Source: Paraburkholderia metrosideri (GTDB lineage: Bacteria; Pseudomonadota; Gammaproteobacteria; Burkholderiales; Burkholderiaceae). From it: DNA of 64,000 nt. Shown here piece by piece: positions 15,950-23,527 of the stretch. The translations under genes and the position numbers were made by a program. Under the pieces are notes generated by a model, which made no database searches, had not been told where the DNA came from, and worked only from the letters and a program-made list of their open reading frames with translations. How positions within the stretch are numbered: position 1 is the stretch's first letter; every line of letters begins with the position of its first letter. The DNA lies in NCBI RefSeq assembly GCF_904848625.1, contig NZ_CAJHCP010000008.1:186001-250000 (forward strand), in the 5' to 3' direction.

Positions 15950-16343
15950 AAACCCCGTTCAGGGTATCAATGTCACGCTTGTAACCGAGCTCCTCCACAA
16001 AGCCCAGCGACCGCAATATTTCACGTACGCGGAAGATGTCCTGTCTGTCTTCCCAATCTCGTGTGTACACGCAGATTACGTGGCCGTCCCGCCGCAAACT
16101 GCGCAATCCAGTGGACACTTTCGCGCAAAAGAGATTGTCGCTATCCACTGCACTTTTGATTTTGGCCCACGCCGAGTCGACATCGACGTTGGGCGCGAAG
16201 ATGCACCACTTGCCCGTCCTATCTCCAGAGGGAAATTCATCGAAGCTAGGGGATTGCCTAATGTGCCAGCTACGACTGAAGTCTTCGGAAGGTATCTCTG
16301 ACTCCCGGAACATTTGCTTAGCAATACTCGGTCGCTTAGTCAT
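15918..16343 (-). CDS. DUF1917/Bles03-like protein (sometimes annotated phosphothreonine lyase-like)
   Basis: From the ATG at 16343 the product has 141 residues; an in-frame TTG at 16370 is less likely. Recognisable blocks are RTGKWCIFAPNVDVDSAWAK, then FCAKVSTG, then HVICVYTRDWEDRQDIFRVR, and RDIDTLNGVYG near the C-terminus. This pattern of alternating blocks resembles the DUF1917/Bles03 family, some members of which carry an automatic phosphothreonine-lyase label. I am recalling this family from motifs, so the name is tentative. No membrane segment. It lies in a minus-strand run with the tandem paralogues upstream and the AbrB-like gene downstream. Confidence 0.6.
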   Translation of the reverse strand: MTKRPSIAKQMFRESEIPSEDFSRSWHIRQSPSFDEFPSGDRTGKWCIFAPNVDVDSAWAKIKSAVDSDNLFCAKVSTGLRSLRRDGHVICVYTRDWEDRQDIFRVREILRSLGFVEELGYKRDIDTLNGVYGPGEWYLRE

Positions 16344-16433
16344 TTGAGTTGTCGTCGCTGGGGACGCCAAAATGGGTTGTGTAGTTTCGGCTTAGAAGCG
16401 CCTCGCCATTTCGTGGGGAAGATGCAACTGTCG

Positions 16434-16853
16434 CTACGCTTCTGGTTCAGACCAGACGCTTGGAAAGGCCGATGCCGATATCGATATGTCGATGTCGAGT
16501 GGGTAGTGCCGAAGAAGCCGCCTTGCACTTTCTCGAATCTCGGAAGCCTCGGTGTGACCATCGTCGGAAGCGAGCTCTTGAAGGAATCTACGAGTCTCGA
16601 TAACTGCGTTGGTCCTTTCGCTTGGCGTGGTCATAGGACGCTCCGGTGCAACCTGACTAACAGAAAACGTGTTGGTCACTTCAAGGACTGGCGCCTGGTT
16701 CTGCTGTGAAGACGCAGACGGGCGTCGAAAGATGTAGCCTTCTTTCACGTAACGCCGCTTGATACACAATACGACCAGAGCGACAAGAGCTCCGACCGCT
16801 GGTACATAAAGTAGCGGTAAGTTTTGGAAGATGATTCTCAGGATTTCGTCCAT
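16434..16853 (-). CDS. Small membrane-anchored hypothetical protein, 139 aa
   Basis: One N-terminal membrane span (LLYVPAVGALVALVVLCI) is followed by a basic stop-transfer KRRYVKEG, a low-complexity Ser/Gln linker, and a helical cytoplasmic part containing ETRRFLQELASDDGHTEASE. It overlaps the end of the upstream paralogue gene by 16 bases, which points to coupled translation. The family is unknown. Confidence 0.55.
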   Translation of the reverse strand: MDEILRIIFQNLPLLYVPAVGALVALVVLCIKRRYVKEGYIFRRPSASSQQNQAPVLEVTNTFSVSQVAPERPMTTPSERTNAVIETRRFLQELASDDGHTEASEIRESARRLLRHYPLDIDISISASAFPSVWSEPEA

Positions 16854-17566
16854 GACGTTGAAGGCGGTGAGACCTGGCCCTTTGCGAACTCTGCAGCAGC
16901 CATCAGAACGGGCTTGACTCGTTTAATCGCGAGGAATTGAAGCGGCGTAGCGCCACCAAGCGTCGCTTTCGGAGTGGTGAAAAAGTCCCACGTGCCCCAC
17001 CCAGAAGTCTCACCTAGGCGACGAATAACCTTGGCGAAATCTTCCCGACGAATCATCGGTGAGAGGAAGAAAGCTGGAACATACTTCTTGCGCTTGAGTT
17101 CAACGCTAAAGATTTTCCTCGCACCAAGACTCCTGTTCAGATTTGCTTCAGTGATACCGGTCGCTTTGCAGTAGTCCGACACAAGGAGCAACCGACCCTC
17201 GCGCACCAAGGTGTAGCGCTCTGAGATGCCGATGCCGTTGCGTTCCGATATTCGCAATTTCGAGCCGCGGCCAGAGTGTTTGGCGAGATTCGCTTCCTCC
17301 TCGCGCATCGACCGAAGGTCCAGGTTCAGTATCGTGGACACGCCGATGACCTCCCAAAGTCGATTCTTGAACCTGCGTCCGAGTTCTTCGTCAGGGATGT
17401 CAAGAAACGCATCGGCGGCCACAGGGTCAACCAGGATAGCAGTGACAACCGCGCGATGAATTGCATGGTTTACCTGCGCAACCCGTGCATCTTCAAGCGA
17501 TTGAACCGTTCGCTTCTTATTTGGGACTTCGGGCTCGGTGGTCTCTGTGGCCGTGACTGTACGCAT
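16838..17566 (-). CDS. MbcA/ParS-like protein, tandem paralogue 2
   Basis: From the ATG at 17566 (10 bases after the stop of the upstream paralogue) the product has 242 residues. Residues about 15-95 are helical. The C-terminal half (RYTLVREGRLLLVSDYCKAT, then RREDFAKVIRRLGETSGWGT, then FFTTPKATLGGATPLQFL) matches its neighbour at 17577 position by position. The final block W-x-F-F-x-T-P-x-x-x-L-G-G-x-T-P-L-x-x-L recalls the C-terminal toxin-binding domain of Xre/MbcA/ParS antitoxins (DUF2384), whose usual partner is a RES-domain toxin. No RES toxin is seen. Duplication is certain from sequence; antitoxin-type function is inference. Confidence 0.65.
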   Translation of the reverse strand: MRTVTATETTEPEVPNKKRTVQSLEDARVAQVNHAIHRAVVTAILVDPVAADAFLDIPDEELGRRFKNRLWEVIGVSTILNLDLRSMREEEANLAKHSGRGSKLRISERNGIGISERYTLVREGRLLLVSDYCKATGITEANLNRSLGARKIFSVELKRKKYVPAFFLSPMIRREDFAKVIRRLGETSGWGTWDFFTTPKATLGGATPLQFLAIKRVKPVLMAAAEFAKGQVSPPSTSWTKS

Positions 17567-17576
17567 GGCGTGTGAA

Positions 17577-18284
17577 TCAGTTTGAGTGCGGTGTCGTTCG
17601 TGTGATGCTGAGGAACACTGCACTTAGCGCTCGGAATTCCGCGGCAGCGGCCACCGCACGGCCTACTTCCTCACGCATCAAAAGTTTGAGTGGCGTAAGT
17701 CCGCCGAGTGATTCCGAAGGCGTCGTGAAAAATTTCCATTTGCTCCAGCCAGTTGATTCACCCAGACTCCGGACGACCTTCGCGAAGTTCCCACGGTGAA
17801 CCTGACTCGATAGGGCAAAAATCGGGTAGTACTGGTCCGACTCAAATTCCACGGTGAAGACTCGGCACAATGCGACGTCTTCGTTTAGCTGCTGCTCAGT
17901 GATTCCCTCTGCTTTGCAGAAGTCCTCCGCAGGTAAGAGTCTTCCTTGCAGAACAAGGGAATACCGCTCCATGTTAGCCGCGGACACGCTTGTCAAACCG
18001 GGGAATTCTGTGCCACGGCGGCTAGTCAAACGACCTCGCGCCTCGTCTTCCTCACGAGTCGAACTCAAGTCCAAGTTGGAAACCGTCGCGGCGCCAACAA
18101 CCTGAATAAGGTGCATTTTGAAGAGGCCCCCGATTTCCGCATCAGAACGATGTAGTAGCGCTTCGGTGCCAGTTGGGTCCGACAGCATTGCCGCAACGGC
18201 GGCACTGCGCATGACATGTCGCACATCAGCACTGGTATCACTTCCGGACCTCGGCATAACCATTCCCATGTAGTGCTGATTCAA
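17577..18284 (-). CDS. MbcA/ParS-like protein, tandem paralogue 1
   Basis: The product has 235 residues. It shares with the 17566 protein the order: helical N-terminus with AAVAAMLSDPTGTEALL (compare AVVTAILVDPVAADAFL), NLDLSSTREEDEA, RYSLVLQGRLLPAEDFCKAE, GNFAKVVRSLGESTGWSKWK and FFTTPSESLGGLTPLKLL. The two are diverged, so the duplication is not recent. ATG codons at 18284, 18269, 18263 and 18257 all fit as starts; the first is used. The paralogue pair heads a same-strand run that continues with the membrane protein. Confidence 0.65.
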   Translation of the reverse strand: MNQHYMGMVMPRSGSDTSADVRHVMRSAAVAAMLSDPTGTEALLHRSDAEIGGLFKMHLIQVVGAATVSNLDLSSTREEDEARGRLTSRRGTEFPGLTSVSAANMERYSLVLQGRLLPAEDFCKAEGITEQQLNEDVALCRVFTVEFESDQYYPIFALSSQVHRGNFAKVVRSLGESTGWSKWKFFTTPSESLGGLTPLKLLMREEVGRAVAAAAEFRALSAVFLSITRTTPHSN

Positions 18285-18479
18285 TGCTAGTGGATGAAAG
18301 ACTAGCTGGACCTCAATATCAACTTGCTGCGACAGGTCACATCTATGTGGACATTTGTCGTTCAGAACTAGACGCGATTTCGAGCTCGCTTGTCGAAAAA
18401 CTTTCTGGCGCTAAATGAGCTTCTCACAATATGCTGACCCGACGGTGCCCATTCACTTCCCTACTGCGACTCAGTACGG

Positions 18480-18821
18480 TTACGCGTCGGCACCGCCGGA
18501 CTTTGCGAGTAGGCAATCCGTAACATCGGTGACCGCTCCTACGCAGTGAACTTGAAACCAGCTTTCCCACGCGTTCTCAACGTCGCAGAACGTTCCTGGC
18601 TTCCCGACGAGTCGATAGGTATTACCGTCGCTCGTGAAAGCTAGCATATCCCGGTGGTCAAATACGCCAACGGCCCAACTCACGCGCTCTCGCCGAGATG
18701 AGTCGACGCCAACAAGGTGCATTAAGCCATCCGAAGTCTTGAAGGCTCTCCAGCGTGACAAAGCGATTTCTGGCTCAGCTGGAGTTAGAAACGTTGGCAA
18801 AAGGGGCATCTGCACATCCAT
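18480..18821 (-). CDS. Hypothetical protein, 113 aa
   Basis: A compact, apparently single-domain protein with alternating hydrophobic and aromatic residues (SRWRAFKTSDGLMHLVGVDS; AWESWFQVHCVGAVTDVTDC) and no membrane span. The pattern suggests a small beta-rich fold. It lies 195 bases upstream of the paralogue pair on the same strand. No family recognised. Confidence 0.5.
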   Translation of the reverse strand: MDVQMPLLPTFLTPAEPEIALSRWRAFKTSDGLMHLVGVDSSRRERVSWAVGVFDHRDMLAFTSDGNTYRLVGKPGTFCDVENAWESWFQVHCVGAVTDVTDCLLAKSGGADA

Positions 18822-19053
18822 GACATCTAGGCTTCCACGCAGGTGTATGCCAAACGGAACCCATAAAAATCCCGTTCGTCGCTGTGAGCTCGGGTTCGTC
18901 CTGGGACGTCGATTGCTGCCTCGCCGAAAAGAAGCTCACGTATCCATTGAACGTCAGACGGCTCTACCGCCTTGAGTTGTCGCGTCAATTGATTGACCCG
19001 ACGAATGGGAGATAACTGTTATACCCGCGGCAAAAACGAAATATGAAACCAAT

Positions 19054-19102
19054 TCTACGAATTACGTAGAGATTCCACAAGCGAATCCTACGATATTCGT
19101 AG
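19054..19102 (+). promoter_or_regulatory. Two matching palindromic operators upstream of the XRE gene
   Basis: CTACGAATTACGTAG (19055-19069; arms extend to 19054-19070) and CTACGATATTCGTAG (19088-19102) share CTACG-N5-CGTAG. Their centres are 33 bases apart, about three helical turns, and the second ends one base before the start codon at 19104. This layout fits autorepression by the XRE protein. Confidence 0.7.
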
Positions 19103-19103
19103 A

Positions 19104-19424
19104 ATGACTACCAAGCAATCAGCCTCACTTTTCGGTCAGCGTCTCCGGGGTGCCCGGCGCCGGGCGGAGATTCCACAAGACAAATTGGGCTTCCAAATTG
19201 GGTTAGATGAACATACCGCAAGCGCCCGCATTAGCCGTTATGAGACTGGTGTACACGAGCCATCGTTTGAAATCGCAATGAAGCTCGCCAAAGTGCTACG
19301 CGTTCCGGCAGCATATTTTTATTGCGAGGACGACGACCTCGCGGAGTTGGTGCTGACATGGGGCCGCTTATCAAAGCACGAACGCAAGCATCTTAGAAAG
19401 CTGCTCGAGGCAAAGCTCGCTTAA
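19104..19424 (+). CDS. XRE-family helix-turn-helix transcriptional regulator
   Basis: The product has 106 residues. FGQRLRGARRRAEIPQDKLG, then ARISRYETGVHEPSFEIAMK followed by LAKVLRVPAAYFYCEDDDLA, is a standard XRE/Cro-CI helix-turn-helix at residues about 10-72. A short helical C-terminus (LSKHERKHLRKLLEAKLA) probably dimerises. The start codon follows an operator-like palindrome almost directly. It is the last gene before the island end and likely represses itself and perhaps island functions. Confidence 0.88.
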   Translation: MTTKQSASLFGQRLRGARRRAEIPQDKLGFQIGLDEHTASARISRYETGVHEPSFEIAMKLAKVLRVPAAYFYCEDDDLAELVLTWGRLSKHERKHLRKLLEAKLA

Positions 19425-19735
19425 GGTCTTACCTAGCAATTCACCTAGGCAGACTGAAAGACGCACATTACCCGCGTGTTTCAAAACTGAGGTTGTGACA
19501 GCACTCCGACAGTTCCCCGTGTGCACAACTTCGCTGCCCACACCGCAAGGGTGTGGACAGCCGCCTAACGGCGGTTCCGCAGTTGCACACACTTGAGCGC
19601 TGACGCGCCGGCTGCGCCGGCTTGCCCTAAATGTAAAAAATTAAACCTACCCCCACGTTACGGCAGGCCTCACTAGGTACGGGGCTACCCGACGACAATG
19701 AGCAACTTTTCGCTTTTTTTGTGCCTAAAAGCAAA
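19425..19735. other. Island right-end region, rich in inverted repeats
   Basis: No gene is supported in these 311 bases. They contain GTGTGCACAACT and, further on, AGTTGCACACAC in opposite orientation, CCGCC-TAAC-GGCGG, and GCCGG-CTGCG-CCGGC, giving several potential hairpins. ComM coding sequence resumes at about 19736. Such clustered repeats near an element end may be recombinase or transposase binding sites; I found no TGT/ACA-type Tn7-like terminus. Confidence 0.5.
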
Positions 19736-20335
19736 ATGCCGGAGTTTGACCGGAATGTGCTGGAGACGCTGCGCGAACCGCTTGAGGCCGGCCGCATCAC
19801 CATTTCGCGCGCGGCGCTCCAGGCGGATTTTCCTGCCGCGTGCCAGCTGATCGCGGCGATGAATCCCTGTCCGTGTGGATGGCGCGGCGATCCGGGCGGC
19901 CGCTGCCGTTGCACGCCGGAGGTCGCGGCGCGCTACCTGCGCAAACTGTCCGGCCCTTTGCTCGACCGGATCGATATCCAGCTGGAAATTCCAGCGCTCA
20001 CAGCGGCGGAATTGTCGGCCCGCGCAACGGTGTCCGGCGAAGCGACCGCGCCGATTGCCGAACGGGTCAGTGCCGCCCGCGAGCGTCAGCTCAACCGGCA
20101 GGGCATGACCAATCGCGAACTGGGGGGCCGGCAAGTGGACGAACTCTGCCGCCCCGACGCGGCGGGCGAGGCGTTGCTACGCGAAGCCGGCGAGCGCTTC
20201 GGATGGTCAGCGCGCGCGTACTACCGTGTGCTGAAGGTCGCTCGAACCATCGCCGACCTTGCCGGCGCCCGGATGCCGAGTGCGGCGCAGATCGGCGAGG
20301 CAATCCAGTATCGGCGCGCTTTTGGTTCGGTATAA
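19736..20335 (+). pseudogene. comM: 3' fragment of comM (YifB-family Mg-chelatase-like ATPase)
   Basis: The last 200 codons of comM: PEFDRNVLETLREPLEAGRI, then QLIAAMNPCPCGWRGDP and CRCTPEVAARYLRKLSGPLL, ending with the sensor and C-terminal Mg-chelatase part (RAYYRVLKVARTIADLAGAR). In intact ComM the residues before PEFDR are a Walker B block, LFLDEL; here they are replaced by island sequence, so the motor is cut between Walker B and the rest. Intact ComM is about 500 residues and is a hexameric branch-migration helicase that integrates DNA during natural transformation. The fragment cannot function alone. An ATG is created at the junction by chance. Confidence 0.9.
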
Positions 20336-20667
20336 GGAGAAAAATCTGCTGTCAAGACTTGACTTATGCACATGTTCAAGCCTTCGTTAGATTTAGATAC
20401 ATCTGAAAGGCGCATTGAAAGGCCTGACGGGAACGCATTGATTTGATTGAGTTTTTTTAGACGCGGCGCGCGGCGGCCGTCTGACAGAATGCCCACGGGA
20501 TGGGCATTTGCGGCAAATCTGGCGGAGTTCTCAACAGAGTTATCCACAGGGGCGCCGTGGATACAAAAAAAATCAACGTAAACCGTGGATTAGCGCACGA
20601 AGTTACGAAAAAACCTTCACTGCGTTAACCCACTTAAAAGCCTGCTGAACCGGACAAAAATACCGCC
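20336..20667. other. Intergenic region between convergent comM and lipoprotein genes
   Basis: No gene is seen in 332 bases. It contains a perfect 8-bp stem AATGCCCA-CGGGA-TGGGCATT at 20488-20508 without a T-tract, one perfect DnaA-box sequence TTATCCACA at 20540-20548, and two weaker look-alikes in inverse orientation (CGTGGATAC, CGTGGATTA) within the next 60 bases. Confidence 0.4.
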
Positions 20668-21399
20668 TCAATACAGCTGAAACGACGAGAAAAACTGGTC
20701 GACCTGCTCTTGAGGGAGCGGTGTGGCCGCGATGATCGCCGCCTGATAAACGTGTCGGCCGTGCGCCACCAGGCGAGCGTAGATGGTGCGCGTTTCGTGC
20801 TGCGAGCCCGCCTCGCCGCTTAGCTGCATTTCGAGACCCGGCACCTTGCCGCCTGCTGCCAGCGGGATTTGCACGTCATGCGCGGCAGGTGCTGCGTTCA
20901 CATTGCGGGCAAGTCCGTCACGCAGGAAATCGAGCGCGGCGCGCTGGGTGGCCTCGGCGTCGTCCGGCAGCATCACGGTGCCGACTGCGAAGACGGCGTG
21001 GCCGGCCTCAGCTGTCTGCATTGCCATCTGCATAGACTTGCCGTCGATCTGCAACGCACGCTGATCGTTACTCGGCTTGGCAGGTAGATCGACTGTGTAG
21101 CCGTCATCGTTGTTCATGATGGTTCGCCAGTCGAAAGTCGGCGAACAGGCGGTGAGGACCGCGCCGACAGCCAGCACGGCGGCCGCCGTGCGGAGAATCG
21201 CTCGCAGTCCCGGCTTTCCCTGCGAGCTTTCGCCGGAACTGGCGGGGACACCGGCATCGCGAGGAAACCGGCCATCGGCCTGAACGCGCGCCGAAAAAAT
21301 GTCAGCCGATGCAAAACGGGACAAAACCCGGACGATCAAACGACGAATGCCAAAAGCGGATCGGAACATAGGGACAGAAGACCGGGCTGACGGGAACAT
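20668..21399 (-). CDS. Putative exported lipoprotein
   Basis: A hydrophobic stretch TAAAVLAVGAVLTAC ends in a lipobox (LTAC) with the lipidated Cys near residue 85 of the longest frame. The mature part is about 159 residues (SPTFDWRTIMNNDDGYTVDL; then QVDQFFSSFQLY at the end). The first 65 residues of the longest frame are unusual for a signal peptide, so the true start is probably nearer 21200 at an unusual codon or the annotated ATG is used; I could not decide. Similar lipoproteins occur beside tlpA-like genes in Burkholderiales. Function unknown. Confidence 0.65.
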   Translation of the reverse strand: MFPSARSSVPMFRSAFGIRRLIVRVLSRFASADIFSARVQADGRFPRDAGVPASSGESSQGKPGLRAILRTAAAVLAVGAVLTACSPTFDWRTIMNNDDGYTVDLPAKPSNDQRALQIDGKSMQMAMQTAEAGHAVFAVGTVMLPDDAEATQRAALDFLRDGLARNVNAAPAAHDVQIPLAAGGKVPGLEMQLSGEAGSQHETRTIYARLVAHGRHVYQAAIIAATPLPQEQVDQFFSSFQLY

Positions 21400-21542
21400 A
21401 AAGCCCCATTATCCTCTCCCGCCCGCTCTCCTGCTCCGTCAAAGGGAATGGGTCTACAATAGCGGGGCTGTCCAGCACCGGGCCGAAAGCCCACAACCGA
21501 CCACTGTCCCGCGCGCTCCGCGCGACTCTCGAGGTTCCGTTC

Positions 21543-22073
21543 ATGAGCTCCAATCCGTCTACCGCCGTCAAGCGCACCAGCCCGCTTCGCTACATCATCG
21601 CGGCTGCTGTGGCGGTCGCGCTCGCCATCGCCGGTTACTTCGCGTTTGCCGGCCAGCAACGCGTGCCGGATGCGACTTTCACGCTGCTGTCGGGCCAGAA
21701 AGTGTCGACCGCCGACCTGAAAGGCAAGGTCTACCTGATCAACTTCTGGGCCACCAACTGCGACACCTGCATCAAGGAAATGCCGCAGATGGTTAAGACC
21801 TATAACCGCTTCAAGGGCCAAGGTCTGGAATTCGTCGCTGTCGCAATGAACTACGACGCGCCGATGTACGTGACCAACTACGCGCAAACACGTCAGCTTC
21901 CGTTCAAGGTCGCCATGGACGACGGCTCGGCAGCCAAGCAGTTCGGCAACGTGCAACTCACACCCACCACCTTCCTGGTCGACAAGGACGGCAAGATTCT
22001 GAAGCGCTATGTTGGCGAACCGGAATTCGCGGAACTCGACCACTTGCTGGAAAAGGCGTTGAAAGCAGCCTGA
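21543..22073 (+). CDS. TlpA/ResA-like membrane-anchored thioredoxin
   Basis: The product has 176 residues: an N-terminal membrane anchor (YIIAAAVAVALAIAGYFAFA), then a periplasmic thioredoxin fold with LKGKVYLINFWATNCDTCIK, whose CDTC is the redox pair, and the cis-Pro loop LTPTTFLVDKDGKI. The family reduces disulfides in apocytochrome c or other periplasmic proteins. It starts 143 bases from the divergent lipoprotein frame. Confidence 0.9.
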   Translation: MSSNPSTAVKRTSPLRYIIAAAVAVALAIAGYFAFAGQQRVPDATFTLLSGQKVSTADLKGKVYLINFWATNCDTCIKEMPQMVKTYNRFKGQGLEFVAVAMNYDAPMYVTNYAQTRQLPFKVAMDDGSAAKQFGNVQLTPTTFLVDKDGKILKRYVGEPEFAELDHLLEKALKAA

Positions 22074-22112
22074 ACCTGAACTCCGCGCGCCCGCTTTAAA
22101 TCAGATTCCAAC

Positions 22113-22141
22113 GCGCCGGCACCGCATTACGCCGCCGGCGC
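22113..22141. terminator. Strong hairpin between convergent genes
   Basis: GCGCCGGC and GCCGGCGC form a perfect 8-bp stem around a 13-base loop, between the tlpA-like stop and the dctD stop. There is no T-run, so termination here is only plausible. Confidence 0.4.
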
Positions 22142-22150
22142 ACTCAATCC

Positions 22151-23527
22151 TCACCGCTCCCCTTCCCCTTTGGCCGCCAGGCCATATCGCTTGATCTTCT
22201 CGTAGAGTGTCGCTTTACCGAGTTGCAGATTGTCCGCCGCGACGGCGACCACGCCGCCTGCCTGCTCCAACGCCTGCGCGATCATCGCCCGTTCGAATTG
22301 CTCGACGCGCTCCTTGAGCGGCTGTGTGGCAGCTTCGTCGGCAGAGAAAGACATCACGGGGTCGTCTGCGATACCGAGTACGAAGCGATCGGCGGCATTG
22401 CGCAGTTCGCGCACATTGCCGGGCCAGTCGCGCTGCGTGAGACTCGCGCGTTGCCGGTCGGTGAGGATCGGCGCCGGACGCTGATAACGCACCGCCGCAT
22501 CCAGCAGGAAATGTTCGAACAGCGGCACGATGTCTTCGCGACGCTCGCCCAACGGCGGCAACGCAATCGTCACCACGTTCAGCCGATACAGCAGGTCACG
22601 CCGGAACGAGCCGTCCGCGACATGCTCCGCCATATCGCCTTTCGCCGCCGCCACCACGCGGCAATTCACGCGAATCGGCTGATTCGAGCCGAGGCGTTCC
22701 AGCACGCCGTCCTGCAACACGCGCAATAGCTTGACCTGCAACGCGAGCGGCATGCTCTCGATCTCGTCGAGAAACAGCGTGCCGCCCGACGCATGTTCGA
22801 GCTTGCCGATCCGGCGTTTCGCCGCACCGGTGAACGCGCCCGGTTCGTAGCCGAACATCTCCGATTCGAACATCGGCTCCGGCAGCGCACCGCAGTTCAC
22901 CGCGATAAACGGCTTGTCACGTCGCGGCGACAACTCATGCAGACTACGCGCGATCAACTCTTTGCCCGCGCCGGTGTCGCCATTGATCAACACGGACGCA
23001 TCGGTCGGCGCGACATTCGCGATCAGCCGGCGCACCTGCTCGATAGCCTGGCTGCGGCCGATGATCCGCGGCGCCACCGTGTTCTGTTCAGCCAGTTCGC
23101 GCCGCAACGCTGTGTTCTCAAGCACCAGCTTGCGGCGCTCCAACGCGCGCCGCACCGTTTCTATCAGACGTTCGGACGCAAACGGCTTCTCGATGAAGTC
23201 GTACGCGCCGTCGCGCATCGCCTGAACAGCCATCGAAATATCGCCGTGCCCGGTGACCAGAATCACCGGTACGTCGGGCGCACGCTCATGGCATTGCGCG
23301 AGCAGATCGAGACCGCTCGCACCGGGCAAACGAATATCGCTGACAATCACGCCGCAAAATTCCGCGCTGATCATCTTCGCCGCCGATTCCACCGACGCAT
23401 GGCCGATCACGTCAAAGCCCGCCAGTTGCAAACTCTGCACGCTGGCGCGCCGCACCAGTTCATCGTCTTCGATATACAGCACTTGCAGGCCGTAGCTCAT
23501 GTCGTTTTCCATCTGATTCTGATTCAT
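22151..23527 (-). CDS. dctD: C4-dicarboxylate response regulator DctD, sigma-54 activator
   Basis: From the ATG at 23527, which overlaps the dctB stop (ATGA), the product has 458 residues. Receiver domain: YIEDDE and the phospho-acceptor Asp64 in VIVSDIRLPG. AAA+ domain: Walker A GDTGAGKE, the sigma-54 contact loop GAFTGA, Walker B GGTLFLDEIE. Fis-type helix-turn-helix at the end (VAVAADNLQLGKATLYEKIK). It activates sigma-54 transcription of dctA on C4-dicarboxylate signalling from DctB. The candidate target is the promoter at 27046-27061. Confidence 0.95.
   Translation of the reverse strand: MNQNQMENDMSYGLQVLYIEDDELVRRASVQSLQLAGFDVIGHASVESAAKMISAEFCGVIVSDIRLPGASGLDLLAQCHERAPDVPVILVTGHGDISMAVQAMRDGAYDFIEKPFASERLIETVRRALERRKLVLENTALRRELAEQNTVAPRIIGRSQAIEQVRRLIANVAPTDASVLINGDTGAGKELIARSLHELSPRRDKPFIAVNCGALPEPMFESEMFGYEPGAFTGAAKRRIGKLEHASGGTLFLDEIESMPLALQVKLLRVLQDGVLERLGSNQPIRVNCRVVAAAKGDMAEHVADGSFRRDLLYRLNVVTIALPPLGERREDIVPLFEHFLLDAAVRYQRPAPILTDRQRASLTQRDWPGNVRELRNAADRFVLGIADDPVMSFSADEAATQPLKERVEQFERAMIAQALEQAGGVVAVAADNLQLGKATLYEKIKRYGLAAKGEGER

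Larger units (their letters stand above)
1..19735. mobile_element. Genomic island inserted in comM, right part
   Basis: The right boundary is fixed by the abrupt start of comM sequence at about 19736. Gene content to the left is entirely accessory (helicase, GmrSD-like, KptA, IS630, antitoxin-like and hypothetical genes) and base composition is more AT-rich than to the right. The left end, any integrase and the 5' half of comM are outside the window. comM is a known integration site for genomic islands, notably the AbaR/Tn6022 group of Acinetobacter. Confidence 0.75.

Noticed and set aside
19425..19740. Tn7-like right end with terminal ACA
   Set aside because: No ACA/TGT terminus or set of 22-bp binding sites could be seen at the comM junction; other ends remain possible.
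20488..20508. Hairpin AATGCCCA/TGGGCATT as a terminator
   Set aside because: No T-tract on either strand; left only as a structural note.
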